The notes below the pieces were generated by a model that was given only the letters and a program-made list of their open reading frames with translations, was not told the DNA's origin and did no database searches. Shown here piece by piece: positions 1-13,064 of a DNA stretch of 64,000 nucleotides. Each line of letters starts with the position of its first letter. Within the stretch, counting starts at the first letter, position 1. Origin of the DNA: Tetrahymena thermophila SB210 (taxonomy: Eukaryota; Ciliophora; Oligohymenophorea; Hymenostomatida; Tetrahymenidae); contig NW_002476431.1 of NCBI RefSeq assembly GCF_000189635.1, positions 62,001 to 126,000 on the forward strand. The letters are read 5' to 3'. The position numbers and the translations under genes were made by a program.

Positions 1-95
1 TTTCTTTTAAATTTTAATTTAAAAATATAAACTAAATAATTATAGCTTTTATTAAAATATTTTATATGAATTAATTTAATTTCATGTAATATTAC

Positions 96-843
96 CTAAC
101 TTAATTATTTTTGCAGGAACTAAGTGGATTATATTATCACAGTAGAAGAGAATATCTTTAGAAGATTTTTCAATTCTTTTTATTTCTAGTACGTCTTTAA
201 GGTTAGAAATAAGCTCTAAGAAAGATTCTTCTTATTCTTTTTTGATTTAAGCAGCTCTGAAACATAGATATTTCATTTATAACTTATCGTTTGTAGTACG
301 AAAATGAGATCTAGGTACTGTTACTAGGGAATATCCTAAAAGAATCATGATTTAAAAAATACCCCAGCAATTTGCTAAACTTTTAAGGAATGTTATTAAC
401 CCGTATCCATTCATCATATCTGTTGACTCAAGAATTACAACTGAAACAATAGTTAATCCTCCAACTATACCAAAGAATTATGTATTCTTTTTCAAAGTGT
501 ACTACCACTTTCTTTCATGATCTAAGTAGCCACATTCCTAATAATCCTCCATAAGTGGTATAATTATCCAACATAAAAGCATAACTAACCAGAAATATAT
601 TCCGTGTACTAATTTAAGAGTGAAGAATTCTGGAATGTCTTCTTAAGGAATATTATTTTGCTAAGAATATATTTTTAAGTAAACATCAACAGGTAGAAGA
701 AGGATTTAACCAAAACTTAAAAACCAGTCAATGAACACAACCAATTTAACAAATAACGAGACTTCTTTATTACTATGATGCTAAATAAACCATAAGATAA
801 ATATGCACAAGCATCCTAACTCCGCATAAGCAACTATAAACAT
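96..843 (-). CDS. LMBRD2: LMBR1-domain protein, LMBRD2 type (5' part, runs off left edge)
   Basis: Polytopic membrane protein; the first exon encodes 249 residues with TAA/TAG read as Gln. The ATG at 843 opens a short lumenal N-terminus and two hydrophobic segments, then the family hallmark LLLPVDVY. About 90 residues in come further membrane segments and a stretch, WGIFQIMILLGYSL followed by VTVPRSHF, that closely matches the WGLF..LLLGYGLVE.PRS block of LMBRD2. A cytosolic helical region follows. A GT donor sits at 95; the intron (1-95) leaves the window, so the C-terminal half is missing. Human LMBRD2 is linked to receptor signalling at the plasma membrane; the role here is inferred only from family. 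It is divergent from the gene at 1631, with a 787-nt spacer. Confident on family, moderately on LMBRD2 rather than LMBR1. Confidence 0.85.
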
Positions 844-1630
844 GCTTGCTAACCTTAAAACTATGAGATAATTTAAAAATATCTGCTTGCTAACTAAAGC
901 TTATAATTTACTTAATCTACTATAATTCTATTAGCTAACTAACTACTCTTTTGTAATGTAATTAATTAATTAATAATTGAAATATTTGTTTTTAATAAAA
1001 AAAAAGCTATATGTTTTTTAAGAAGTATTAATTAATTATAACATATATTATAAATTTTTATTATCTAATTTTGAAAATTTATTTAAATAATTTATTAGTA
1101 TAGAATATTTAATAAATTTGCATTTAAACTTTTATTCATTTTTCATAAAGACTAATAATATTTTTATTTTACTGCATATTAATTTTAATATTGTTCATCC
1201 ATTATTTGCAATTATCTTAAAAAGATATAAAATATATAAATTCTATTCCATATAATATAAATCAATTTAATTGTCTATTACAAACTATTTCCTATTAAAT
1301 TAAAGTATTTTTATTATTTCAAAAATTTTTCTTTAAGTTAAAAAGTTTTCAATTAAGCGAAACAAACATCTTTTAATTTATTTTTTAATTTTTATATTAC
1401 AAATGATTTGTTGACAATAAATTGCTAAAGCAATAAGATGATAATAATATTACGATTTTTATAGATTACCTGTATATAAGGAGAGGAGGGTATCAAAAAT
1501 TTATAACTAAATATATTTCGTTAAATATGTAGGTAATATTTATAGAAACTTTATTATATATTATTTTATTTGAAAAAATTTAAATATTTAAAAGAGAAAT
1601 TTAGAAAAAAAATAAATTTTTTGTATAAAA
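844..1630. other. divergent intergenic spacer
   Basis: About 790 nt of A+T-rich DNA between two divergent start codons. It has homopolymer runs and short AATT runs but no open frame under the ciliate code. It presumably holds both promoters; no element can be named. Confidence 0.6.
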
Positions 1631-4600
1631 ATGCCAAGAAAGAGAAGATAACAATAAGGCTAGCGAAAATCTAAGAGTTAAGATCCTATTTAAGAACAAT
1701 CTAAGAGTAATTTAAGACATTTTTAAATATCAGTTAATAAAATATTTACATAAATTTAAAAATTAGTTAAACTTCCTGTCTAACAAAAAAGAGTTTCAGG
1801 AATCTAAGATGGAAAAAATAAAATCCTAAGTGGAGATTTGGAAGAAACCATTTTTTATGATGAAACTAGCAGTTAGCAAGTCTTTAATAGAGTATTTTTT
1901 ATAAACTTTTAAATTAAAAAAATATTTTAAGAAATCAGAATAAAAATATTTTTTTTAAATTTATTTTATAAAATAAGGATGACTCGAAATCAGTTAATTA
2001 ACAAAGCTAATCAGCGAGTATGAGTATAAATGCAATGAATAAATCATCAAATATTATAAAGATTTCTACCAATTCAACTTCTAGAAAAACAAGAAACTCT
2101 CTTACTATAACAAAAAAAAATACAGAAAAAGAAAATGAACCTATTATTGATGAAGAAGATATATATAAAGAAAGTTACCAAGAAAGCAATACAGAATCGT
2201 AACTATTGAGAAATTAAGAAAAGCTTAAGAAAATATTCTCTACAGAAAATAATTAAATCTAACTTAAAGAAAATTATGACAGCTAGCTTATAGACCACGA
2301 ACACTTTGAATAATTGAAGAACAAAGGAATTTCTAAATATGGAAATAAGAAAGGAAGAAAAAAAGCCCATGAGAAAGATCACTATCTTCCTCTTGAAGAT
2401 AAGGAATTGATGGATGAACTGCATTAAATTCTATTGGACTATGAATATAACTTTAGAAATAAATCATAAAATAATAGTTTACTTTTTAAGTAAGAAACTA
2501 GTTTTGATAGCTAAAATATTGTGAAAAAGGAGTTAGAACAGTCTGGTTAATTTGATTGTTAAATAGCTGACTAAAGTATGCAGCATTAATAGTTGATTTT
2601 AAGCAATTATTTTAATGATTAATCAAACTAGGAAAACAAAGAAATTAATATAACAAATAACAATAATCTTTTAATTAAATTTGAATCTCAAAGTTGTTCT
2701 GATTTTAAACAACCTATTTATAACTAAAACATAAATTAAATTTAATTGACAGGTAATCAAAATACATAAAATCTTGGGGATTTATCAAATATTCATGATT
2801 TAAATAAATCCAATAATAATTTCCCAAATTTAAGCAAAAACAAGAGTTAATGTTTGCAAGGGAGAGATCTGAATAATTAAAATCCATAGTTATCTAATAA
2901 AATAAAAAAATTTTCAATTGAAAATTAAAATTCTATTTCTGCTGATTCCTAAAATCATGTGCTTATTTTTAATAAATATAAATAAAATGTCTTAGATAAC
3001 ACAAAATAATAATCATAAGAAACCTAAGAGAGCTTTAATCAAAAAACTGAACAATAAAATGTATAAAATAAAACATTTTCTGATTCTTTAAGCTAAGACA
3101 TATCAATATTTCGATAGAAGGTATCTCTTGGTAATAGCTAATTATCTAATTAAGGAATAATTGATGAGTCTGTTCAGAAAAACAGTTCGTAAATGGTAGA
3201 TGAAGATGCAGAAACAATTTCTACACCAACACTTAAGATTCTTTAATAACTAGAATAATAAGTTTAATTATAAAAAATTGCAAAAAATAAAAATAGTAAT
3301 GAAAGTAAGCAGAGCAGAAGCTACAAATTAGCAGAAGATATAAAAATAATTTACGTCATGAGTTAAAAAAAGAATACAATAAATGGCTATTCTTCAAAAT
3401 ATTGGGGTTTAGTAGTGAGATTAAATCTAATTTAGCGCCCTCACGAAAGTTTGAGAGATAGGTATAAAAGATTTATAAAATATTTAAATAGAGATAATAT
3501 AATTGATATTATCAAATGGGTAAGAAAAAATGATAAAATTGAAGGTTATTTAAATTTCATCAAATTTAAAAATAATTTTAAATTGTTCTCTCATGTTTCA
3601 TTTGAAGATCCTTTTGCATCAAAAAAGTAACTTTTCTCTGGCCACAGAGTGTAAGATGCCAGAAAAAACAAAAGTGTTAGCTTAGAAAGCTAAAGTTAAA
3701 ATGATAGTGATGAATATTCATCTGTAAAAAAAGAAGAAAAATAAGAAGGCAAAGCAGAATTAAACTCTGAGCATTAAATTTAACAATAATAAAATACTAG
3801 ATCTGAGTATCAAAGCAACCTTTTTTGCAGTGACTTTAACTTAAATGAAAATTTAAATTATTTTTAGTAAAAATAAAATAAAAATTCATTCCTAAATGTT
3901 AACCGTTAACAGTAATATTCACCAAAAAAAATAAATAATCGCAAGAGAGAAGGCTCTAATAAAAATGATTTGGTAAAAGGCTGCCACTCACCAAGTACAT
4001 AACAAAATTCCTAAATGTCAGTTTATTCACCAGAAACAAATCTAAAAAATGAAACATATTCTTTCTAAAATGTTAATCAATAAGTAGTAAATAACAGTTT
4101 ATCTAACTAAAGTAAAAATAAATATTAAAAAATTAATTTTTTTCAATTATTATTATTATTTAAAATAGAAAAAGAAGAAGGTAATATATTTGAAATTTCT
4201 AATTTCTAATTTAATCAGTCATGCTATATTGATGGAGAAAGTAAACTATACATAATCCTCTCAGAAGCCGACTCTGATGAAGATTTGTATAATGAAGCAT
4301 ATTTAAAAGACACTGATTAAATGTAAATAAAAATATTATCAAAAAACATTTTTAATTTTGAATCTAAAAAAGCTTATTAAAGTAAGACATGAATGATATG
4401 AGCTAATAGTAAAATATAAATGAAAATGAAGTTGTGAATAATCAAAATTAAATTTTACCTCCAAACATTATGGGTGGTAATTCTATGAATTCACTTGAAG
4501 GTGAAATTATCAAAAAAGAAGAAGAATAAAACTGTGAATAAGAAAGCAACTTCGTAAATGACGAAAGATTTATTAATAAATAATCGTTTACTTAAGATTA

Positions 4601-4886
4601 AATATTAGACTAATAATAAGTCTTTTAATAACATTAAAACTACTAAATTTAGCATTCTAATTAAAAAGAATCCCCATATGAAATGAATGAAAGCTTTAAC
4701 TCGAGGTGTCATATTCAAGAAATAGAATAATTAAACAGATGCGACTACTATAATAATGAAAATGATAGTAATTCTTTCTAGCAACTCTATAACAAAATGG
4801 TGAGCTAAAATAATGAATTGAATGTCCAAAGCAAAGATTTTCATTCAATGGATATTGAGCTAGATCAAAGTTAAATCTTGCTATGA
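1631..4886 (+). CDS. large Asn/Gln-rich protein with Myb/SANT-like DNA-binding domain
   Basis: Three exons (1631-1891, 1978-4322, 4373-4886) give about 1,039 residues; introns of 86 and 50 nt keep phase 0 and 2. The N-terminus is strongly basic (MPRKRRQQQGQRK). Most of the chain is Asn/Gln/Ser-rich and probably disordered. Around residues 540-595 a compact segment contains YWGLVVRLNLIQRPHESLRD followed by RYKRFIKYL. The W...L spacing and the basic recognition-helix-like end resemble a Myb/SANT fold, nearest in style to the Rap1 Myb domain, so DNA or chromatin binding is inferred. No BRCT or zinc-finger domain is evident. The stop is TGA at 4884. The next gene (SPFH) converges on it. The Myb call is tentative; the gene itself is well supported by an open frame of over 2.3 kb without TGA. 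Confidence 0.75.
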
Positions 4887-5161
4887 GCTAAAAGTTAATA
4901 AATCTATTTCAAATAAACATTTTTTGGATGATTGATAAAACCTTAAATTATAAACTAAGTTTAACATTTATCTCTAATTATATAGATAATTAATATATAT
5001 TTAACTTAACTTATTTTTATTTTAATGTAGATCAGCTTATATTAATTTAAATTATTTTACTACAAAAAAATTCAAACATTTTACAAAATTTGAACATGAT
5101 TCTTTTATTTAAATGCTAATTTATCTTCAAAAATTCAAAATTTTTTTGTACTTATTTATTA

Positions 5162-6411
5162 TCATTTTTAAACATTTTGATTTTTATCTGGACTATCTAT
5201 AGCTATTGCTAATCCCTTTCCATTGTAGTCTCTTACTACTTTTGACTTTTTAGATTTTATAAAATGCATTACATATTAAAATGAATGCGAATAAATAATT
5301 TACCTTTATGTAATTTAGTAATTAATTATTATTTAGTTTAAGCTACTTTTTTAGTTTTTTATACTATTAAGTATTCACATTTTAAACATTTATCATAGAG
5401 ATTGCTTGTGCTTTACCATTTAACTCAATTGCTTGTGCATCACCTAAAGCATAGTTCTATTAAAAAATTTGTTTATATAAGTTTATTATATCTTTAAATT
5501 AATTACGATTGTAACATTCTTTTAAAAGCTTGCACTCATCTTAAGTGTTTCTAATTCTACTATTGTTCTACTTTTTTCTGCTTGAGCTAACTATATTTAC
5601 TGCTTTTTCACTTCAGAGACTTAAATTGCTTCTTCAAACTAATTAGGTAAATCTACAGATCTTAGTTAAAAAAATTCTATAGAAGAAAAACAATTTTTTT
5701 TAAAAACATCGTTAAGATCTTCTTGCATCTTAACTCCTATCTTTTAAATATCAACAAAGAAATTGTAAGCAGTGTAGTAAGTTGCCTATTAAAGAATTAT
5801 TTTCACCATATATTTTACTTTTTATTGATTAAAAGTCAAAGTAAATTTACTGTTTAGGTCAAGGTATTCACTGCTATTGATGAAAATATTTTAGAATAGT
5901 TATCTTTATATAAATGAAAGAGGTCATAAAGACTTTCATATTCCAATCTATTTAATAAATTAACAAAATCTATCTCTCAAGCTTAAAATGATAAAAATGT
6001 AAATTCAAATAATTTCTTGATTTGATAATATTTAATGATTGTGAAATAATTTAAGTCTACTTGTACTAAAATGATATTTCCAAAATAACTTCTAAACCAT
6101 CAGAAGTACGACTTTTTAGAGGAGGATAATCTGCTCCTTCATGATTACTATAATCTAAATTTAGAACTGTTTTTGGATACTTTATAAAGCTATGTCCAAC
6201 TCCTAAAAAGTGAATTCCACCAGGATATGCTTTCTTGCCAATCTTAATAAATGCGAATTTATTGAAGAAGCAAAAACAAAAACAATAAATTATTTACAGA
6301 TTTTGAGATATAGCTATAATCTAATCCATATTCATTAACTTCAAGAGAGGCAAATGATGAAAATATCATAATAATAAGAGTTACTGTAGATATTATACAG
6401 CATGCTATCAT
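5162..6411 (-). CDS. SPFH/band-7 (prohibitin-like) membrane protein
   Basis: Six exons (6298-6411, 6061-6242, 5851-5947, 5507-5785, 5304-5456, 5162-5245) give 302 residues; introns of 55, 113, 65, 50 and 58 nt all match in phase. The N-terminus is a signal-anchor-like hydrophobic stretch (residues 1-24). The SPFH core follows: GGIHFLGVGHSF near residue 45, then TSDGLEVILEISFQYKL, then LYDLFHLYKDNY and IFSSIAVNTLTQ. The C-terminal half has the charged helical region typical of the family (EVKKQQIQLAQAEKSR) and an alanine/glutamine block (ALGDAQAIELNGKAQA). Family members scaffold membrane microdomains as oligomers; the specific role here is unknown. The start codon is the first ATG before the hydrophobic segment. 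It is divergent from the bZIP gene. Confidence 0.88.
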
Positions 6412-7600
6412 TTTTATTATTTACAAATATAAATAAAATATTTGTATTGATTAAAGGTACTAATTTACCTCCACATATCTTGCTCTGAACATCTAAGTTT
6501 AACATTGCTATTGAATCAAATAAATTAAATTAAAATTTAAATAGATTTCTGATCTTTTTAATATATTCCAAAATATTAATTGAAAAATGCAAGTTTGACC
6601 AAATAATTGTAAATAGATATGCATATATTTGATATAAATAAAACAACAAAATTTAATATTAAGTAGGAATTTAAATCTAGTTAAATAATAACTTTTATTT
6701 TAATTTAGCATTTATCTATCAATCTAGTTTATTTTAAAATAACTTGTCTGGATTAATAAAAAAATTATTTTAAATTTGATAAAAAATAAGAATCTTTTTA
6801 TATAGAATAAACATATTTCAAATATATCAAAAACGTCTTAGTGCAAAAATTATTAAATTCTATGTTATCAATTTTGAAGAATATTTATAAATTTACTCTT
6901 TTTTTGACAATATTTATTATTTAAAATCCAATAAATTTACTAATTTAAAAAAAATATTTTCTATTTTATTTACAAACTATAATATTTATTATCTCACTTT
7001 TATAATAAAAAATTCATATTTGTTTTCAATAAAAATATTTTTAATATTCGAATTAAAAAATACTTGCATTACTTTGAGATTAATTTGTTTAGAGTTAGCT
7101 TTGAATTAATTGAAATATAATTTTCTATTTTGTTGTAAAAGAAAATGTTAATAAGTCAATAAATACTTCATCATTTATTTTTTATATTTTTAATACTTGA
7201 CTATTTAACACTAAAAATCAGTATTATGATAATTAAAATTGCTTCGAATTGTTATAATAAGAGTAAATGATATGAATTAATATAGTAAAATGCTTGAGAA
7301 TAATACTGTGAAAAAATGGGATTTATAATGTTTTAATCTATTATGAGCAAATGAAAAAAATATAATTTTGTAATTATTAAACAATGAAATTATCATTCAT
7401 ATATTTGGGATATATTTTTTTGATTAAAATCCCTTTACTTTAATATGTTAGCAATTCATATATTAGTTGTATTGTATTGCTTGCTTATTTATTATAAGTG
7501 TTAGATTATTGGGGAATTATCAAATTATATAAGAAAAAGAGGGAATAGTTATCAATCAACCAAATAAAGAAATATTAAATATTTTTAATTAAAAAAAAAT
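6412..7600. other. divergent intergenic spacer
   Basis: About 1.2 kb of very A+T-rich DNA between the SPFH gene (minus) and the bZIP gene (plus). I see no open frame with coding character, repeat array or RNA gene in it. Confidence 0.55.
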
Positions 7601-10446
7601 ATGAACTAAAACCCTTTAGGAAGTATGAAAAAAGGATTCGAAGACATTAATATGTATTATAATAACTAGTACTTTGATTTCTAATAAAATCAAATAGGCT
7701 CCATACTAGGCTAGGTATTTATCTAAAATAGTTTTGAATTAATATCATTAAATAACTTTACTTTGATTGTGTATTTAGAGCTAAAATAAATTAAGATTTT
7801 ATATTTTTTAAATTTTAGGAATCAAATCCACTTGATCAAATAAAAGAAAAGGCTGAAGAGTAATCTAATCATGGCCATGGGTATTATATTAACTTTAATT
7901 ATAGGAGAAATAAGAAAAAAAATATACTTTATTCAATTATTTAGAGGATAGCAAATTTCAGAAGGCCAGCCAAAATAAAAACCTACTAATTCTAAAAACA
8001 CATACATCAAAAAGATAAATAATTTAGTAAAAACATCTTATGATAATCTTCAAGCACTAGATAATAAATAAGACTTCAACGCCTCTTAGTATTTAATTTT
8101 AAAATTTTAAGAAAGTGTGAGTAAAGTTAATGCTTTATAAAAAAATTAGATAAGACAACAGTAAGATGTTAAGAAAAACAAAGTCTAGTTATGGATTAGA
8201 TTTACTTAATAATTAACACTAAAGTAATTATTTAAGTTAAAAAAATGAATTTAATTCATAAAATGGTTTAAACCATAATCAAATCTTAGCTTAATAGCAA
8301 TAATAGCAGAGTTAGCAAATGTAAGGATACTCAGATCCTTCAATGATTTAATAGCAATAGCAATCTCTCTAAAACCAAAATGCTAATCCAGCTAAAGAAA
8401 ACTAAAAGCTTGTCAGAAATAGAGAATCTGCCAGAAACTCAAGAAAGAGAAAGAAAATATATTTAGAATTGTTAGAAAACAAGGTAAAATAAATTTATAT
8501 TGGAATTTTTATTTTTGTTTTAAATTGAACTATTTATATTTCTTTAGAACTAAAAAAATAACAAATAAATGAAATAAGTAAATAATATTTTAAGAGAAAA
8601 TATTTGTATTAATAATTCATTAAAAATAAATAACTCTAAATTTCAAAAAGAAATTATTTTTACAGAAATTTATTTCTTAATTTAAATAATGCAAAATAAT
8701 TGAACCAAGAAAAAAATAAATATTTCAAAATTTATAATGATTATAAATAAATAAATATTTATTAACTAAAGTATAGTTTTTTAATCATAATTTTAAAGTA
8801 GTTTTTATGATTTTTAAATTTAAATAGAATTAATTTAATTTAAATATTTATTTGGTGAGAATCAAATTATAAATATAAATTAAATTCATTTATAATAAGT
8901 ATAATTAATTTTAATATTTAAGGTAACCTAATTGAATGATATTTTGTAAGACTCTAAAAGAATATGCTGTGCTAGTGAGTAGTTATTAAATAATTTATAA
9001 ACATAAATTCAATATGTAAATTTTTTTGATCATTTTTGATTATTAATAAACTTTTAAAACAATTTTAATATAGAAAAATGACTAGTAAACAAACAAGACT
9101 ATATTGTTAAATAATTTGCAAAATTCTTTAAACAGTAATGCTAGTGAAAATGATGTTGGAATTATTATAGAAGGTTTAAAGGTAAATAAAAATATTATTT
9201 TATAATTTAAAAATTTCAAAATGTTTATTTTCTTTAAAATTCATATTAGAGAAAGTTTGGTTCCAATAACCCTGAAAGAATGATGGTCCTTGATTATTGC
9301 TTTAAGCAAATAGCTGAATAAATGCTTCCCGTTCATATGAAATATATCCTTTACGTTGCCTCAGAGTCAAAAGATATTTATTCTCCTGATTAGGACAAGG
9401 ATGATGAACTCGAAAACTAAAATAAAACACAAGAGTAAAAAAAATATATCAACTTATTACAATATTTAAAACCTTGTTGATAAAAATATTTTTATGAAAA
9501 ATTTATTAATAGGTTTGAGTTCCCAAAAATTATTCAATCATTAAAGCTCTCAGAATCCTAAAAAAAGAAGGCAATTAAGATGCAAAAAAAACTATCAAAA
9601 GAAAAAGAAAAGCTTGAATAGTAATTATTTGTTTTAATTTTATAAATTTACTAGCTTCTATAATAAATAATAGCTAATTTTTTTGGTAAACTATAGGAAA
9701 ATCATGAAATTTTTTGTTTTTAATTGATGATAAATAATATTTTTATTTTATAATTAAAAGACTTGTTAACAATATGTATGAGACAAAAGAGAAAATGAAG
9801 AAAGAGTTGAACTCCTTAGATGAAACTATGGAAAATCTTATTAAAGATTTCAAGCCTTCTTAAATTTCTAAATTCCTTCTTAGCATTGAAAGAACATAAT
9901 ATAATAACCATATGAAATAAGCCTTCTAAAAATTCTTTGAGGTAGAGTTTTTAAATTTCTCTTCTTAAAAATTAATTTTGAAAAACTAGATTTTTTAATT
10001 TTATTCATATTTTTTGATAAAATATTGGAAAAAAGTTGAAAATTTAAAAATACATTTTTTACTTCAAGAATATCAATCTATCTATCTTACTTTAAAATAT
10101 CATTTCAAAAGTCTAAAAAAAGAATTGTTAGTTTTATAATATATGAAAAGTTAACTATTTTTGTTTATTCTTTGTTCTAGTTGTTAATATAAAGTTAATA
10201 ATTTTTTGAAATTAATATAAAAAGGGTGATAATGATGATAGTGATGATGATAGTGATAATGATTTGTAGTCTTTCATCTAGAACTAGGATAGTTGTAATA
10301 CTCTGATGGTTGATGTAAACGAGGCCTATGATGTTTATACAGATGCATATGAATTCTTACAAAAGAAGAGACATCTATCTACAGATGTTAACTAAACTAA
10401 TTTAAATGCCGCTGCATAAGCTGCATTCTAAAATGATTCTAATTGA
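7601..10446 (+). CDS. bZIP transcription factor
   Basis: Ten exons (7601-7714, 7819-7880, 7945-8116, 8184-8483, 8548-8577, 9074-9181, 9250-9434, 9513-9620, 9761-9941, 10225-10446) give about 493 residues. A polyglutamine stretch precedes a textbook basic region near residues 190-215: NRESARNSRKRKK, matching N-x7-R, with a leucine (LELLENK) at the first zipper position. The zipper beyond exon 4 is weak: the short exon 5 supplies Asn and Met rather than Leu at the following heptads. This could mean a mis-chosen splice site near 8484-9073. Exon 7 encodes a well-ordered segment (NPERMMVLDYCFKQIAEQML); exon 9 is helical and charged; the C-terminus is acidic (DNDDSDDDSDND). The family binds DNA as dimers in the nucleus. 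The 67-nt intron at 8117 (GTGAGT donor) is the least certain join because the skipped frame is also open. Confidence 0.85.
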
Positions 10447-11631
10447 AAAGATTATTATATTTTAAAAATCTAAATAATAATTTCATTGTATGTATGCAAG
10501 CAGAAATTATAAGGGTCTCTTTGTAACCTGATAGGATCTTGGAAATTAATGAAAAAGACAAAGCAATTTATAATAATTGATCTAAAAAATACAAATTATA
10601 AAATTTATATATTTCTAGTACTTTTATAATTCAAATTAATAATAATTTTGTGGTGCAAATGCGTTAAAAATAATATTTCATATGTCAACCATATTATGCT
10701 TTTATGATTTCTAAAAATAGTTGCTCTTATACTTAATCTATATTTGATAAGTGCATTAAATTGCTAAAATTATGTAATATATACAAATAAAATATGCAAT
10801 CATATGCTTATAAGAAGAATAACCACTTATTATGAATATTTGAATTGATTTATATACAACTAATGTGTAATTAATATATGGACAAAAAATACTTGAATGA
10901 GTTTTAATTAATTAACAAAAATAAACTAGTAATTATTTAAAATTTAGGCTGGCTAAAATCCTAAACCATAAAGTATTTACATTTTCATTGGTGCGATTAT
11001 AATCTACAAAATTTCCTTTTTTACCCTAAAATATTTCTATCCCTCTTTTTATGCTTGACATACACTTAAGATCCTACGACCTGCACTAAGTGAATTCAAT
11101 AATTCTTCTCTTATTATCTGTTATTTAATTTAGTTAAGAGTTTTTTAAGCTTTCTTTTAAAGAGCTAAACCAATAATAATAAAAAATAAATATTATAACT
11201 AGGTTTATCTTAATTTAGAAGCGAGATGCATATTTGCGTTAATGATTACTCTATTAAGATTTTAAAAGTTTTATCTTTAACTATTCAAATACAAAATATA
11301 AATATACAAATTTTGATTTTATGATAAAAATTAAATAGATATGTTTTATATATTTATATGTGCATATTAGAATATTTCTACAGCTAAGACTAATATGTAT
11401 TTTTTGTTAATATTTATATATCTTTATTACAGTTTTTTTTTTTTATGACATGCTGCCTTTTATATACTTAAGGAATTTTTATTAATAAATTTTATGGTTA
11501 ATGAGTTATTGAATTTAGAAAATTTTATTTGATTACATAAATTATGCTTAAATTTCTATTCACAAATCAAGTTAAGTAATCTAATTGGTTTAAAAACACT
11601 ATTTACAAATACTATCCACAATAGAAAAAGC
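10447..11631. other. intergenic spacer
   Basis: Mostly A+T-rich spacer after the bZIP stop. It contains one coding-like minus-strand stretch (10945-11180, listed separately) and otherwise nothing I can name. Confidence 0.45.
10945..11180 (-). pseudogene. coding-like orphan stretch, possible decayed exon
   Basis: The minus strand is open under the ciliate code from about 11180 down to a TGA at 10678. The first 75 or so codons look protein-coding: charged and mixed in composition, for example RRIIEFTQC and GKKGNFVDYNRTNENV. The remainder is the hydrophobic F/I/L/Y/N mixture that random A+T-rich DNA gives. No in-frame ATG or convincing splice acceptor was found. It may be a remnant of a lost gene, an exon of an unmodelled gene, or chance. 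I do not recognise the sequence. Confidence 0.25.
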
Positions 11632-11874
11632 TCACGACTCTTCCTAAGGGTAAATGTCATCTGACGTTTAACGGTTTTAAGTATTTTTTTGGAATGCAAA
11701 TATATAATTGTATTCTCTGTTGAGATCTTAATTGTCTTTATCATTTTATACCTCTTTTTGTTGCTTTATATTTTGTATAGCCCTCATAGTGATATCAAAA
11801 TTGCTTTCACGTTTTCTAGTTTAGTGGCTGCTTAGCCCATTTTATTTTGAACTTTTAGCTTAAGTACAACCCAT
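11632..11874 (-). CDS. small protein with dual-acylation (MGC) N-terminus
   Basis: Single-exon ORF of 80 residues ending in TGA. It begins MGCTQAKSS: Gly2 is a candidate N-myristoylation site and Cys3 a candidate palmitoylation site, a pattern typical of small membrane-tethered eukaryotic proteins. The rest is hydrophilic and rich in Gln, Asn, Lys and Asp, with no membrane segment and no recognised domain. Local base composition is less A+T-rich than the surrounding spacer, which supports coding. It sits alone, 1.2 kb from either neighbour. Function unknown; membrane tethering is inferred only from the N-terminus. It could be longer if an upstream exon exists, but the MGC start argues for a true N-terminus. 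Confidence 0.6.
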
Positions 11875-13064
11875 TTCTTAAGTTTTTTTACAATATTTAC
11901 TACGACTAGGATTTGCTATGATTTTTGTAGCAGGTAATGAATATGTATTTAGGTATTAGTACGAAAATTAAATGGTGCGTTGTTTAAAGGTTTTATTTTT
12001 ATTTAAGGTATTTTTAATTTTAATAATGTTTATAGAATTTCCCACTAACTTATTCACTGTTTAATGTTTTGCTTTACAAACAATATTAAAATATGTGTTT
12101 CTAAATTTGATTAGAAATAAATAGAAATATGATTTGGTTTCGGCACTTTCGAGTAATATTTTATCACGAAACAAGCTTGCAATATAAATAAATAAGGAAA
12201 TCTTTTGGTTGCTTTTTCTTTATTAATCTAAATAGAGTTAGAAAAAAATTTAAATTTTAACTAATCAAATAAATAAATATATCTAAATTGTTGTGGCTTT
12301 TAATAATTGTGAGATGTGTAACATCAAATCAATGTCATCTGAAAATTGAAAACTTATTGATACACTGTTTCAGTTGTGGGATTTTATAAAATTTAAATAA
12401 TGTTTTGTCATTTACCATAAATTCCTTACAAAATAAAGTTAATTAATTTATTTATTCTCTGAAATTTAAACTAAAAAAACAATAAAACTATTGAAGTCCT
12501 TTTCTAATTTATAAATAGCTTACTAAAAATAGTTAAGTATATCAAATTTCTTTTATTTTATTTTTAAAATGTTGGCCTGTATTTTTATTTTTATTGAATG
12601 AATTTACAATAAGAAAAAATGGATTGTTTAAAACATTAGAAGTGGTCCATTATAACAGTAGTATATTGCAAAAAAATTATAAATAATTCCAATTATTCAT
12701 GTTCAGCAAGTAAATCAGGGTGTATAATCAATAAAAGTCTAACAAATTTATGCTTAAATGGCTCAAAAATTTATACATTAAAAAATTTATGTTATGTTTA
12801 ATTAAGGAATTATAATCAGATAGATCATTTGTAAGCCTTTTTTTATTTTTCATTCAAGCTAATAAAATTCAAAATTAATAAGTAAGCAGATAACACAAAT
12901 GCTTATTAATTTTTAGTAATGAATTCGTTTAAGCCATTGGCAATTATTAAAAATTAAAACAGGATGTAATAAAAATAAGTAGAAAATCTACAATAGTATG
13001 ATAATAATTTATATTATTTAAGTATAAATAAATGGTTGGTTGATTATTTACAAGAAACTTCAAT
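11875..13064. other. intergenic spacer
   Basis: About 1.2 kb of A+T-rich spacer between two minus-strand genes. A short imperfect inverted repeat around 12135-12172 (GTTTCG facing CGAAAC) is the only structure noticed. No gene seen. Confidence 0.5.

Noticed and set aside
12135-12172. Inverted repeat that could be a structured RNA
   Set aside because: Only a six-base stem with a loose loop; it does not meet any known RNA family pattern.
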